In this document: positions 1 to 6,720 of the stretch, in pieces
Position numbering within the stretch: position 1 is the stretch's first letter
How the letters are laid out: each line of letters opens with the position of its first letter
Virus record (IMG/VR): IMGVR_UViG_3300042695_000895
Location: 1-28,446 of that record
Strand: one strand, 5' to 3'
Length of the DNA: 28,446 nt
From: a virus
Made by a program: the position numbers and the translations under genes
The notes under the pieces: generated by a model
Databases searched by the model: none
Told to the model about the DNA's origin: nothing
The model's input: only the letters and a program-made list of their open reading frames with translations

Positions 1-136
1 AGTTGTAGTAGGCTTTGTTGGCGTTAACCCAACGTGACCGCTCTTCGGCTGGTTCTTCTGGGAGATAGCCTTTCGGGGTTAACCCTACTTTGTGGCCGCA
101 GTGGAAGTCCGAGAGGACTACTATTTTTTTGCTCAT
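1..136 (-). CDS. Calcineurin-like metallophosphoesterase, N-terminal fragment
   Basis: Only the first 45 codons are in the window; the gene runs off the left edge. The protein starts MSKKIVVLSDFHCGHKVGLT. The pattern of hydrophobic strand, then DxHxG (D-F-H-C-G-H at about residues 10-15), is the first metal-binding motif of calcineurin-like phosphoesterases, where Asp and His bind one of two metal ions. Members hydrolyse phosphomono- or diesters, and phage versions include nucleases and RNA or nucleotide phosphatases; the substrate cannot be told from this fragment. Its ATG overlaps the TGA of the upstream DUF4406 gene as ATGA, so it is probably translationally coupled to that gene. The family assignment is fairly firm from the motif, but the other metal ligands lie outside the window. 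Confidence 0.75.
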   Translation of the reverse strand, partial: MSKKIVVLSDFHCGHKVGLTPKGYLPEEPAEERSRWVNANKAYYN

Positions 137-735
137 AGAGAGGTTGCTTGGTTGCAGAGATCTAAACACCGCGCATAGCCACAGATGTCTGCAACTGAGT
201 CACGATGGCGGGGTGAGTTGGTGAGTCTGGAAAGCTTAACCGCAATCATGCACATGGCGATTTGTTGCGAGGTCACGTTGACCCCAAGGATGGCTCCCCA
301 CATCTTGGCCTGTTTGGTAAAGTCTTCAATCGGGCTTCCGTAGTCAGTTTGGCGATCATAGGAAGTAAGACGCTTGGCAATGTCGCACACATCTTCTTTC
401 TCTAACTTAACCATAGATGGATAGAGACGCAAGGGTTTTTCTAGCCATTGGGCTACGGCGACCTCCGCTCTGGCCCCCTTGGACTTCTCCCATTTTGGAA
501 GGAGAACTAACTCATCGCATTCAAAGACTGCATCGATGTCCCTTCTGGCGCAGTCCTCAATGAACTTGCTGTCCATTTGAGAGTTGTGGGGATCTAGTCC
601 TAGCTCTTGATCCATCCTTGCGGGATTAATCACCTTATGCCCCGCTTTCAGTAAAGTTTCTTCGGCCTCAAAGAATGCAGGATGATTAAGGTTGGGATGT
701 GACCTCATTGGGCCACAGATATATACTGTAGTCAT
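133..735 (-). CDS. DUF4406 / DUF6378 fusion protein, nucleoside deoxyribosyltransferase-like
   Basis: This 200-aa protein looks bipartite. Residues 1 to about 110 carry the nucleoside 2-deoxyribosyltransferase-like (DUF4406) signature: YICGPM at residues 5-10, a Phe-Phe-x-Ala-Glu helix, GHKVINPA, then a strand ending DELVLLPKW followed by SKGARAEVAVAQ, where the Ser and Glu of the family active site would lie. Residues about 120-200 match DUF6378 (TSYDRQTDYGSPIEDF, then MCMIAVKLSRL and RHRDSVADICGYA). The pair suggests nucleotide metabolism or turnover of modified nucleosides, but no substrate can be read from the sequence. The 5' leader is A/C-rich with no Shine-Dalgarno sequence. The stop overlaps the phosphoesterase start (ATGA). 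Confidence 0.75.
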   Translation of the reverse strand: MTTVYICGPMRSHPNLNHPAFFEAEETLLKAGHKVINPARMDQELGLDPHNSQMDSKFIEDCARRDIDAVFECDELVLLPKWEKSKGARAEVAVAQWLEKPLRLYPSMVKLEKEDVCDIAKRLTSYDRQTDYGSPIEDFTKQAKMWGAILGVNVTSQQIAMCMIAVKLSRLTNSPRHRDSVADICGYARCLDLCNQATSL

Positions 736-755
736 GTGTTGTGTTGGTGTGGTTG

Positions 756-1019
756 TTAAGAGTCTTTGATGATCTTCTTCAGATCCCCGTCATCTAAATC
801 GTCATCCCCGTCCTCGTCCTCTTCTTGCCCGTAAAGGATATCATGAATGTTGGATACAAGTCCTTCAATAGCATAATCATTGCCAAACTTATTGAAAACA
901 TTTTTTGTTTCGGTGCCGTCTTTGAATGTAGCCACAACAAATCCCGAATCAAAATATTCTTCAAGCTCTTTGACAAGCTTGTCAGCGACTTTTTGAAGCC
1001 TTTCGTCGTGAGAGGCCAT
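756..1019 (-). CDS. Small acidic protein of unknown function
   Basis: An 87-aa protein from the ATG at 1019 (MASHDERLQKVADKL). The frame extends upstream to an ATG at 1091, but that would overlap most of the zinc-ribbon gene ending at 1024, so 1019 is preferred; it lies just past that stop. Residues 1-25 look helical and amphipathic. The middle (VVATFKDGTETKNVF) looks like a beta hairpin. The C-terminus is a run of Asp and Glu ending in KKIIKDS. Strongly acidic tails occur in phage DNA mimics and in small regulatory proteins, but no family is recognised. It belongs to the run of small genes after the lysis block. Confidence 0.6.
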   Translation of the reverse strand: MASHDERLQKVADKLVKELEEYFDSGFVVATFKDGTETKNVFNKFGNDYAIEGLVSNIHDILYGQEEDEDGDDDLDDGDLKKIIKDS

Positions 1020-1023
1020 AAAT

Positions 1024-1176
1024 CTAGTCTTGGGTTTCTCCGCAATTCTTGCATCGGAGGATATTGACATTACCCACTGACAGGCGTTCAATATTATTTG
1101 ACCCGCAATAGTAGCAGGATTTGACTTCGGGCTTTTTCGGGTAGCTTTTCTTCTTGGGCTTCAACGGCTTGCTCAT
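1024..1176 (-). CDS. Small zinc-ribbon protein, 50 aa
   Basis: This 50-codon gene begins at an ATG whose first bases overlap the TGA of the amidase gene (ATGA) and ends 4 nt before the start of the acidic protein. The product is Lys-rich at the N-terminus (SKPLKPKKKSYPKKPE) and then has CYYCG (about residues 21-25) and CKNCG (about 42-46). Two CxxC pairs 17-18 residues apart form a classic zinc ribbon, and the C-terminus ends ETQD. Such small ribbons often bind nucleic acid or RNA polymerase or serve as protein adaptors, and nothing here says which. The paired cysteines together with the exact coupling to both neighbours make a chance ORF unlikely. Confidence 0.75.
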   Translation of the reverse strand: MSKPLKPKKKSYPKKPEVKSCYYCGSNNIERLSVGNVNILRCKNCGETQD

Positions 1177-1766
1177 TTTACTGCTTTTTTAAGACGGGTG
1201 ATAAATTTTCGATATTCTTCGGGATTGAGATCGTTCTTCCTTGGTGAGGAAATGATACGATGATCCAGCATCATGTCTAGTCCTATTCCCCATTTTTCCA
1301 TCCTTGGCTTGATGTACTCAATGGCGCTCTCAATCATATCATCACTTAGGGGTTCCTTGTAGCTGTCCCCCTCAAAAGATACTCCGATGCTCCAGCTATT
1401 GGCGTCCTTCTTCCCCTTGTAGCTACTGACCCCTGCATGCCACATCCGATCTGTATCATTACCAAAGACCGTCCTACGCCCATCTCGCGCAATTAAGCAA
1501 TGGTAGGAGACCTTACTTGCGGGGTTTTTGATCCAGCTTACTCCCCCTGCGTAGGTTCCCCCGCTGTGGTGGAGGACGATGGCCTGTGGCTTTATGGGCT
1601 TTCGGCTTTTGTTCGGGGTTGTGACCTTGGTCTCCCGATAGGTTTTCTTTTCGGGCTTCGGCTCTGTCATGGAGTTCGGCTTGGATGCGGATGGCGAATT
1701 CGGCAAGGACGGCACTGGGCCATTTTTTGACTCTAGCCCAAGTAGTTTCAGGATTGATTTCCACAT
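1173..1766 (-). CDS. Endolysin: N-acetylmuramoyl-L-alanine amidase (Amidase_2)
   Basis: This 197-aa zinc amidase cleaves the lactyl-amide bond between MurNAc and the stem peptide at lysis. Residues 1-58 are a Pro/Lys-rich, low-complexity segment after a short hydrophobic helix (MWKSILKLLGL). The Amidase_2 fold starts at about residue 60. Its motifs are IVLHHSGG (His66/67), SYHCLI (His89), WHAG (His110), LDHR (His169) and PRKNDLNP (Asp179), which supply the usual His-His-Asp/Cys zinc site; here the third ligand is Asp. There is no separate wall-binding domain and no convincing signal peptide, so release would need a holin. It follows the holin candidates and is coupled by ATGA to the zinc-ribbon gene. 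Confidence 0.9.
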   Translation of the reverse strand: MWKSILKLLGLESKNGPVPSLPNSPSASKPNSMTEPKPEKKTYRETKVTTPNKSRKPIKPQAIVLHHSGGTYAGGVSWIKNPASKVSYHCLIARDGRRTVFGNDTDRMWHAGVSSYKGKKDANSWSIGVSFEGDSYKEPLSDDMIESAIEYIKPRMEKWGIGLDMMLDHRIISSPRKNDLNPEEYRKFITRLKKAVK

Positions 1767-1820
1767 GGGTAGACCCCATCAGGTTACCAGCAACACTTAC
1801 GCCGACCAATATCCCAATTC

Positions 1821-1997
1821 CTAGAAATCCGCTCTACCTCCGATTCGGTAGGACTTGGCAACCTTTCCATCATGGCCCCGCTTGATTTGGATGCCGACTT
1901 TGAGGGAACTGAATAGACGGACAAAGAAATTTCTGCGATCTTCTTTGGGTGGGACTGGGACGAGTATTGCTTTGAGGGTTTCATGGGATAATCTCAT
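1821..1997 (-). CDS. Small basic protein between holin and endolysin, 58 aa
   Basis: An ORF of 58 codons whose ATG overlaps the TGA of the holin-like gene (ATGA). It reads MRLSHETLKAILVPVPPKED, then RRNFFVRLFSSLKVGIQIKR, and ends GGRADF. The second half is basic with an amphipathic FFVRLFSSLKVGIQIKR stretch; it has no clear transmembrane segment and matches no family I recognise. It fills the otherwise empty stretch between the holin and the amidase. A GGAGGT sequence near its 3' end (about 1834-1839) could serve a start downstream. The evidence is position and coupling rather than homology. Confidence 0.55.
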   Translation of the reverse strand: MRLSHETLKAILVPVPPKEDRRNFFVRLFSSLKVGIQIKRGHDGKVAKSYRIGGRADF

Positions 1998-2326
1998 TTC
2001 TTCTTGCGGCGAACGGGCTTTTTGATGGCGATAGCCCGACGAACCTCTGTATAAGTAATGGGCCCAGCCACCCCGTCCTCGTCAGTGTGAACCAAGGCTT
2101 GGATCTTCTTCACACCCCTGACGTTCACCTCGTTGGTAACGTAGTTAACGATAGAAATAAGCAGAGCCACAATGAAGCCAGTAAGACTGACCTGATCAAC
2201 GGACTCCGCCAACTTAGGATCAACCATGGCCAGACGGGAGACAATCGCGGCAACCACCATGGCAATGAGGGGGGTAATAACTCCGCCCAGCTTGCTGACT
2301 AGAAATGCGAGGATTTTATCTTTCAT
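1994..2326 (-). CDS. Holin-like protein with two transmembrane segments
   Basis: From the ATG at 2326 the protein is 110 aa; GGAG lies 10 nt upstream, which favours this start over the longer frame to 2368. It begins MKDKILAFLVSKLGG, has a first hydrophobic span of about 20 residues (VITPLIAMVVAAIVS), a loop with DPKLAESVDQ, and a second span (LTGFIVALLISIVNYV). The C-terminus is very basic (KKPVRRKKK). Two spans, a charged tail and a place before the endolysin fit a class II holin that permeabilises the inner membrane. The segment DEDGVAGPITYTEVRRAI resembles a stub of a peptidoglycan-binding (DGVxGPxT) repeat, which is unusual for a holin. Its stop overlaps the 58-aa gene (ATGA). Confidence 0.65.
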   Translation of the reverse strand: MKDKILAFLVSKLGGVITPLIAMVVAAIVSRLAMVDPKLAESVDQVSLTGFIVALLISIVNYVTNEVNVRGVKKIQALVHTDEDGVAGPITYTEVRRAIAIKKPVRRKKK

Positions 2327-2330
2327 TTGG

Positions 2331-2615
2331 TTATTGCTCCAGCTTGTAGCGTTGAACCGCCGATTCAACAGTAAAACGAATCAGGGACTCAGAGGCGCTA
2401 ACGCCCTGCTTTTTAGCTGCGGCAGTGAGCTTCTTGACTGCGGCCTCGCGCTTTTCGGCTCCCGTCTTGTCGGTGGAGGCCAACGACTGGACGATCTCCA
2501 AGGCAATCGGGAGAAGAACTGCTACCGAAGAGGAGGCAATTTCCCGAAGCACAGGAAGAAAGAAGTTGAAGACATTGGAGGTAATCCCCCAGATTTTGGC
2601 AAAGAATGATTTCAT
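2331..2615 (-). CDS. LLH-type holin-like protein
   Basis: This 94-aa protein has an N-terminal hydrophobic region at about residues 12-45 (VFNFFLPVLREIASSSVAVL, then LLPIALEIVQSL) and a charged helical half with TGAEKREAAVKKLTAAAKKQ followed by GVSASESLIRFTVESAVQ. An AEK(R/K)...A..x(L)..KGV..SE..I..xIE.AV layout after one membrane helix is typical of the phage LLH holin family. It sits directly before the second holin-like gene, so the two may be a holin and antiholin or a pair of pore proteins. Either might instead be a small membrane protein with another job. Confidence 0.6.
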   Translation of the reverse strand: MKSFFAKIWGITSNVFNFFLPVLREIASSSVAVLLPIALEIVQSLASTDKTGAEKREAAVKKLTAAAKKQGVSASESLIRFTVESAVQRYKLEQ

Positions 2616-2630
2616 AGATTTAAAGCTAAA

Positions 2631-2915
2631 CTAGAATCCTTTGGATTTCAAGTAATCTTCGATTCTTTTTGTGCGCTCATCAATGCGGGCCAATGTCTCA
2701 GATCTCTCTTGGTTTTCTTTATTGATCATCTCAATCCGCGCATCCTGTTTAGCATCATTGGTTTGGATGTGCCTCATCTGCTCTGGAAGGACAATCCATC
2801 CATTAAGCGCCGAAAATAAAGTAATCATCAAAGCAACCCCCGCAATCAACTCGCTCATGGTCAGCTTCACTCCGCGCTCCATCCCTCTCCGCCTTGGTAT
2901 CTCTTCAATGCTCAT
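2631..2915 (-). CDS. Membrane-anchored coiled-coil protein, possible inner-membrane spanin
   Basis: This 94-aa protein has one N-terminal transmembrane helix (about residues 21-45, SELIAGVALMITLFSALNGW) followed by a charged coiled coil (DAKQDARIEMINKENQERSE, then TLARIDERTKRIEDYLKSKGF). The topology fits an inner-membrane spanin (Rz-like), and resembles XhlA/DUF-type phage coiled-coil proteins. The ATG at 2915 is preceded by TATAAT with an 8-nt gap, the same arrangement seen before other genes here. An internal ATG at 2858, just before the helix, has GGAG 11 nt upstream and would give a 75-aa form. Both starts are possible. It is the first gene of the lysis block. Confidence 0.6.
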   Translation of the reverse strand: MSIEEIPRRRGMERGVKLTMSELIAGVALMITLFSALNGWIVLPEQMRHIQTNDAKQDARIEMINKENQERSETLARIDERTKRIEDYLKSKGF

Positions 2916-2929
2916 AGTGCTACATTATA

Positions 2930-3604
2930 TTAAGAAAGATAATCAATAATGGAAGCCACTTGATAGCGCCAAGGCCAGTCAATATATGTGGCTAGGTTTG
3001 CGGGGTTACCCGTGTCTCCGCGATAGGCGGCGGCGATGTGGCCTAGAGCCTGTTTCTCGCTCCAGTCCGTAGTGCCCGCGCTCGACCCCGAAACAACATC
3101 ATAGATATCACTCCACACATACTGTTTAGGAAGAGAGATGTAGTCTGCTTCAGTCCTTATTGCGCCTGCGGCTACGGCGATCTTGGCCCAGAGATAACGC
3201 TCTGGAAGTGTGAGGTAATTAGCTATTGGGTTAACTGCTGGGATTTCGGTTGCGGTGGGAGGCGGCTCATCCGCATCATCCACAATCCAAGTTCCAAGCC
3301 AAGGAAATTGAACATCTTCTTGAATAACATATGTTATTCGATCTTCAAAAGAATCAAATAAAGTCCAAATACTTGCTCCATCCCAAGTAATGGTATTTGA
3401 TCCAGAAACATATTTGTTTCTTCCGTTTTCTTGGCCATCCAAGGTGTAGGTACCATTAGAGGTATCAGTGCCAGCGCCCGAAACCAAAACACCAGCAGAA
3501 GTAGCAACTTCACTTTTCTCGCCAGCTAACCACTGGGAAAGCATGTACCTTCGGGGCTGATCCGCCGCCGAAGCAAACACCGCATCTAAAGTAGGGAGAG
3601 CCAT
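2930..3604 (-). CDS. Putative virion-associated protein with Trp/Tyr-rich repeats
   Basis: A 224-aa protein of unknown function. The C-terminal half contains four loosely repeated units of aromatic-rich helix: LPERYLWAKIAVAAGA, LPKQYVWSDIYDVVSG, WSEKQALGHIAAAYRG and WPWRYQVASIIDYLS. A similar unit opens the protein (PRRYMLSQWLAGEKS). Between them lies a beta-rich section (GTYTLDGQENGRNKYVSG, WDGASIWTLFDS). GGAG lies 10 nt upstream of the ATG. Its place after the capsid and 81-aa genes and before the lysis genes suggests a minor virion component. I recognise no family, and the repeats are the main visible feature. Confidence 0.6.
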   Translation of the reverse strand: MALPTLDAVFASAADQPRRYMLSQWLAGEKSEVATSAGVLVSGAGTDTSNGTYTLDGQENGRNKYVSGSNTITWDGASIWTLFDSFEDRITYVIQEDVQFPWLGTWIVDDADEPPPTATEIPAVNPIANYLTLPERYLWAKIAVAAGAIRTEADYISLPKQYVWSDIYDVVSGSSAGTTDWSEKQALGHIAAAYRGDTGNPANLATYIDWPWRYQVASIIDYLS

Positions 3605-3623
3605 AGCCTATGGTCTCCGTCCT

Positions 3624-3869
3624 TTAAGCCATGCCCATGATACGCTCACCCATGCCAGCCATCGGGGACACGCCCGCTTCCATTTCGTCAGCGGCCTCGT
3701 CCTCCATCTCCATGTCCTCTTCGGACTCGTCTGCGGCGATTTCCACGCCAGCAATCATGGTCGGAACCAGCGAGTCGCCTTCAACACGGAAGGTTACGAG
3801 TTCTTCCATCGTATCGCCATCGGCAACGTCTTCGGGCAAAGTGTAATCGGTAGGTATTTTGATTTTCAT
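3624..3869 (-). CDS. Small acidic protein downstream of capsid gene
   Basis: An 81-aa acidic protein beginning MKIKIPTDYTLPEDVADGDT. The first 45 residues look like a compact beta domain (EELVTFRVEGDSLVPTMIAG). The rest is a Glu/Asp/Met-rich tail (ESEEDMEMEDEAADEMEAG) ending in Gly/Met (GERIMGMA). GAGGAG lies 12 nt upstream, and AACTATT directly before the ATG resembles the scaffold leader. It follows the capsid gene after a 9-bp hairpin. Position would suit a head decoration or cofactor protein, but the low-complexity tail is unlike the common decoration folds. Function unknown. Confidence 0.6.
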   Translation of the reverse strand: MKIKIPTDYTLPEDVADGDTMEELVTFRVEGDSLVPTMIAGVEIAADESEEDMEMEDEAADEMEAGVSPMAGMGERIMGMA

Positions 3870-3892
3870 AATAGTTATTCTCTCCTCATAGA

Positions 3893-3922
3893 GCTTGCCT
3901 TAGATTTTACTCCAAGGCAAGC
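3893..3922 (-). terminator. Intergenic 9-bp hairpin after the capsid gene
   Basis: GCTTGCCTT at 3893-3901 and AAGGCAAGC at 3914-3922 are perfect inverted repeats around a 12-nt loop, placed between the capsid stop and the next start. No T-tract follows on the minus strand, so a strong intrinsic terminator is unlikely. An RNA processing or mRNA-stabilising hairpin at the capsid 3' end, or a leaky terminator, fits better. Confidence 0.55.
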
Positions 3923-3944
3923 CTTGATGAATAGAGACTAGCTA

Positions 3945-5171
3945 TTAAGCGAGGTAGCCGTATCCGCTTCCGCTAGGACATGCCACCAAGTCAGCCGCAA
4001 GGTTGCAGCGCAAATGGAGGATGTAATAGCCGAATTCAGGGAACACCTGTTTCGCGGCACACGCCATCTTCGCCCGCCAGTAACCACTGTTTTTGTCAGG
4101 GTTGCAATTGCGGTCGAACTCATTGATCCAGCGGAAATCGCCACGATAGTTTTGGGCATCGTAAACGAGCTTTCCAACTTTGAGGTTAGGATTCGGGACG
4201 AGCCACTCAACGGCCTTCGGATGGAACACGACCGTGGAGGTGTATTTCGCAGCCTTGTAGGCGGGGTTGATGATGAACTTCGTGCCCTTGGTCGCGCCAG
4301 TCGTGGAGACGTAAGGAGCAACTTCGTCATAACCACCAGAACCGTTGTCGTTGAAACGCTTCGGGAACGGGCGGCTATGGAACACAAATCCACCGTAAGC
4401 CTTACGGGGCAGGAGCGAGGAACCGTTGGAACCAAGCAGATCGTTAACGCGATCACTCCAGCGGATATCCTGACGGACATCGTCGTTGAGTTTGATCAGG
4501 TTCTCAATCGTGGCACGTTCAGCGAACACGTTGAAAACGGGCGATCCGTCATCGGTCACCGCATCACCATCATCACCAGCGTTGTTCTGGTAGAGACGAT
4601 CATAAAGTTCGCGAAGGACGCCAATCGTCAAGACGGAGGTCGGGTTCGGAAGTGAACCAAAAGTCGATCCCGTGGACTCGGCAAGGCCAGGTTCCACAGA
4701 GACTTTCGTCACGGCTGCGTAGTAGTCATTGTCATAACGCTCAACCCACTCCTTGTTGACGTTGTCGGCAAGGATCTTGATGTAGTTGTTGACATCGTCA
4801 ATCGGGAACGCCGAAGTACGAACGTCTTCCAAGCAGATCCAGTTCGACTCAATCGCCTGATGGCGGAGTTTGAAGGTTTTCTGATCGAAGGCATAGCCAA
4901 CGGTTTTGACGGGGGCCAAGCAGGAGTTGGCTTCGCCGTCAACGCCAGTGACGCCGACATCCTCCCATCCGCTGCCAACGGCAACAGTGCGCTGGGCGAT
5001 GGTGTTGGTGATAACCGCGCCCATATTGTCGGGGAAAGCGGATTGCGTTACGAAACGCATATAGGGATCTTTGTAAAGACCCAAGCGATGTGTGCCAAGA
5101 GCGATACGTCCAGTCTCGCGTTGAAACTGGTCGCTAATAGCTTCACAAGTAGTAGCAGTTTGTGCTGACAT
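3945..5171 (-). CDS. Major capsid protein
   Basis: A 408-aa protein placed directly after the scaffold gene and preceded by its own promoter and a long leader. It has features of an HK97-fold shell protein: an N-terminal arm; RHQAIESNWICLEDVRTSAF and DDVNNYIKILADNVNKEW, matching a long spine helix; a variable insertion rich in Gly and Asp (NNAGDDGDAVTDDGSP); and a C-terminal beta-rich part with FHPKAVEWLVPNP, where the phrase FHPKAVE is typical of capsid axial domains. There is no visible protease cleavage motif. The assignment rests on size, gene order (portal, scaffold, capsid) and this layout. The leader lacks a Shine-Dalgarno sequence but has TATACT 3 nt before the ATG. Confidence 0.8.
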   Translation of the reverse strand: MSAQTATTCEAISDQFQRETGRIALGTHRLGLYKDPYMRFVTQSAFPDNMGAVITNTIAQRTVAVGSGWEDVGVTGVDGEANSCLAPVKTVGYAFDQKTFKLRHQAIESNWICLEDVRTSAFPIDDVNNYIKILADNVNKEWVERYDNDYYAAVTKVSVEPGLAESTGSTFGSLPNPTSVLTIGVLRELYDRLYQNNAGDDGDAVTDDGSPVFNVFAERATIENLIKLNDDVRQDIRWSDRVNDLLGSNGSSLLPRKAYGGFVFHSRPFPKRFNDNGSGGYDEVAPYVSTTGATKGTKFIINPAYKAAKYTSTVVFHPKAVEWLVPNPNLKVGKLVYDAQNYRGDFRWINEFDRNCNPDKNSGYWRAKMACAAKQVFPEFGYYILHLRCNLAADLVACPSGSGYGYLA

Positions 5172-5172
5172 A

Positions 5173-5338
5173 TTAGTATATTTTTTTCTATTTAGTTTAA
5201 GGGTTAGGTTTGATTGATGGACATAGAATGCCCGTCTATCGGTTGAGTTTCTGGGCCGCGACCAGAGATTTACGGCTACAAATTTTGAAGGCTAACCAGC
5301 CAGCGAGGCGTCTGCGACCAACTCAGACTTAAGTCTTG
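5173..5338 (-). promoter_or_regulatory. Structured 5' leader of the capsid mRNA
   Basis: The space between scaffold and capsid genes (5172-5382) holds no ORF. The transcript from the promoter at 5344-5372 would have a leader of about 165 nt. By hand pairing it can fold into a closed multibranch: TGAGTT (5244-5249) with AACTCA (5320-5325), enclosing TCTGG/CCAGA (5250-5254 with 5262-5266) and GGCT/AGCC (5290-5293 with 5298-5301). The last part before the ATG is A/T-rich and unpaired. Possible roles are message stability or capsid-level autoregulation, both inference. Confidence 0.4.
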
Positions 5339-5343
5339 AGCGC

Positions 5344-5372
5344 AAACTATTACATTTACGCCAAATTGTCAA
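5344..5372 (-). promoter_or_regulatory. Sigma70-like promoter for the capsid gene
   Basis: On the minus strand a perfect -35 box TTGACA (5372-5367) is followed after 17 nt by TAGTTT (5349-5344), a poor -10 that matches only the outer positions. It lies just after the scaffold stop codon and points at the capsid gene, as expected for a highly expressed structural protein. The -35 and spacer are convincing; the -10 is weak. Confidence 0.5.
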
Positions 5373-5382
5373 TAGCAGAATT

Positions 5383-6702
5383 TTAACGGAATATAGATTT
5401 TCCGAAATTCATCAAGCTATCCACATCCTCATCTTCTTCGCTGGCATCCGTTTCGGTAGCCTTGCCAAGACTCGGAGTAGCCCCAACCAATCCTTCCAGT
5501 TGGGTTTTAAGTTCTTTGATTTCGGCGTCCTTGGTCTCGCTAACCTTCTGCAATTGGGCGGAATAATGGTTGATGGCGCTTTCAAGGAAGGGGACAACAG
5601 CAGCCCGTGCGAGGATGGCGCTGCGGTCTTCGACGCTCAAGCGATCCAGATTGGTCTCGGCGGCATTCTTTTTGGCACTGCGGATACTTCCATTCCACTC
5701 ATCCTGTCCATCGATTTCTTGGAGGAAATTGTAGCGGTCTTCCAGATTTGTCCAAGTCTTGGCTGTAAACGCCTTCTGAAGCCTCTGGTCGTTCTCAATA
5801 AACTCCTGCTCAGATTGGGCCTTGCGGGCGTTTTCGGCCTCGGCAAGGGATTCGGCCTCACTCTGGAACCTCTCATGGTATTGAGCCAGTTCATGGTATT
5901 TATCGGCCATCTTGACGATGGACAACTGTTCCATGCGCTTAAAGTCGCTGGTCAGGTCTTCCAAGGAGTCGATACGCTTGCGGGCATCGGGCTCAGTGAT
6001 GGCTTGCCAGAGTTTGGAAAAGTCTGCGTCATTGGCTTCTGCGATAGCCTTCAAATCGCCCTGAAGGCCACTCAGAGGCTTTTTAATGGTTTCGACGTAT
6101 TCGGGGCTTCGCTCAAAGTTTGCGGTCTTTAGCTCGCGATTAAGCTCTGCCATGCGAGTTTTGTAGCTCTCAAGTTCTTCTTGGAGGGTCTTGACTGTTT
6201 CGCCCTCATATTTACCCACCTTCTCTTTGGTGGCGTCCAGTTCGGCTTTTAAGCGATCCCGCTCCTCGCGGGCCTTTTTCATTTCGCTTTTGATCTCTTT
6301 CCAGCTTGAGACACCTTTCTCAGAATCATCACCTTCGGGTTTATCAGAGACGGGCTTGTCGGAGAAGTGGGGGTTTAGCGGAAGATCATCATCTGAAGTA
6401 TTTTCATTTGATTTCTCTGTAGTGTTCTCCGAAGACACTTCCTTGGTAATATCTGCAACCTTCTTCTCTACCTCTTCCTTGGTTGCCTTGGCCTTGGGCT
6501 CCGCCTTAACGGTAGTTTTTTTCTCCGCCTTGGGAGTTTCCTCTTTCGGGGTTTCGGCGGCGGGCTTGGGCTCTTCTTGCTGAGTTTCTGGGGCGGGTGT
6601 CTCACTCGGAGTCGGTTCTACAGGTTCTTGATTTTTGCCACCAAAGATTGTGCCAGCAAAGTCTGCGTCACCCGTGAGGGCTGAATTGAGGATATCGGCC
6701 AT
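5383..6702 (-). CDS. Scaffolding-like protein
   Basis: A 439-aa, highly charged protein between the portal-side genes and the capsid gene, the usual place of a scaffold. Residues about 25-120 are low complexity and Pro/Glu/Lys-rich (EPTPSETPAPETQQEEPKPA and so on). Residues about 130-200 form a long coiled coil (KKAREERDRLKAELDATKEK...LQEELESYKTRMAELNRELK). The rest is mainly helical with a second coiled region near residues 390-410. No serine-protease motif is seen, so a fused prohead protease is not supported. Scaffolds guide capsid assembly and then leave. TATACT lies 3 nt before the ATG and there is no Shine-Dalgarno sequence; the leader resembles that of the portal gene. Confidence 0.7.
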   Translation of the reverse strand: MADILNSALTGDADFAGTIFGGKNQEPVEPTPSETPAPETQQEEPKPAAETPKEETPKAEKKTTVKAEPKAKATKEEVEKKVADITKEVSSENTTEKSNENTSDDDLPLNPHFSDKPVSDKPEGDDSEKGVSSWKEIKSEMKKAREERDRLKAELDATKEKVGKYEGETVKTLQEELESYKTRMAELNRELKTANFERSPEYVETIKKPLSGLQGDLKAIAEANDADFSKLWQAITEPDARKRIDSLEDLTSDFKRMEQLSIVKMADKYHELAQYHERFQSEAESLAEAENARKAQSEQEFIENDQRLQKAFTAKTWTNLEDRYNFLQEIDGQDEWNGSIRSAKKNAAETNLDRLSVEDRSAILARAAVVPFLESAINHYSAQLQKVSETKDAEIKELKTQLEGLVGATPSLGKATETDASEEDEDVDSLMNFGKSIFR

Positions 6703-6720
6703 AATAGTATATTAGTTATG

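Noticed and set aside
3938-4480. 180-aa minus-strand frame inside the capsid gene
   Set aside because: Ser/Arg/Thr-rich shadow in another frame of a confident gene.
5500-6132. 210-aa plus-strand frame opposite the scaffold gene
   Set aside because: Antisense to a repetitive coiled coil, so the long frame is a codon-bias effect.
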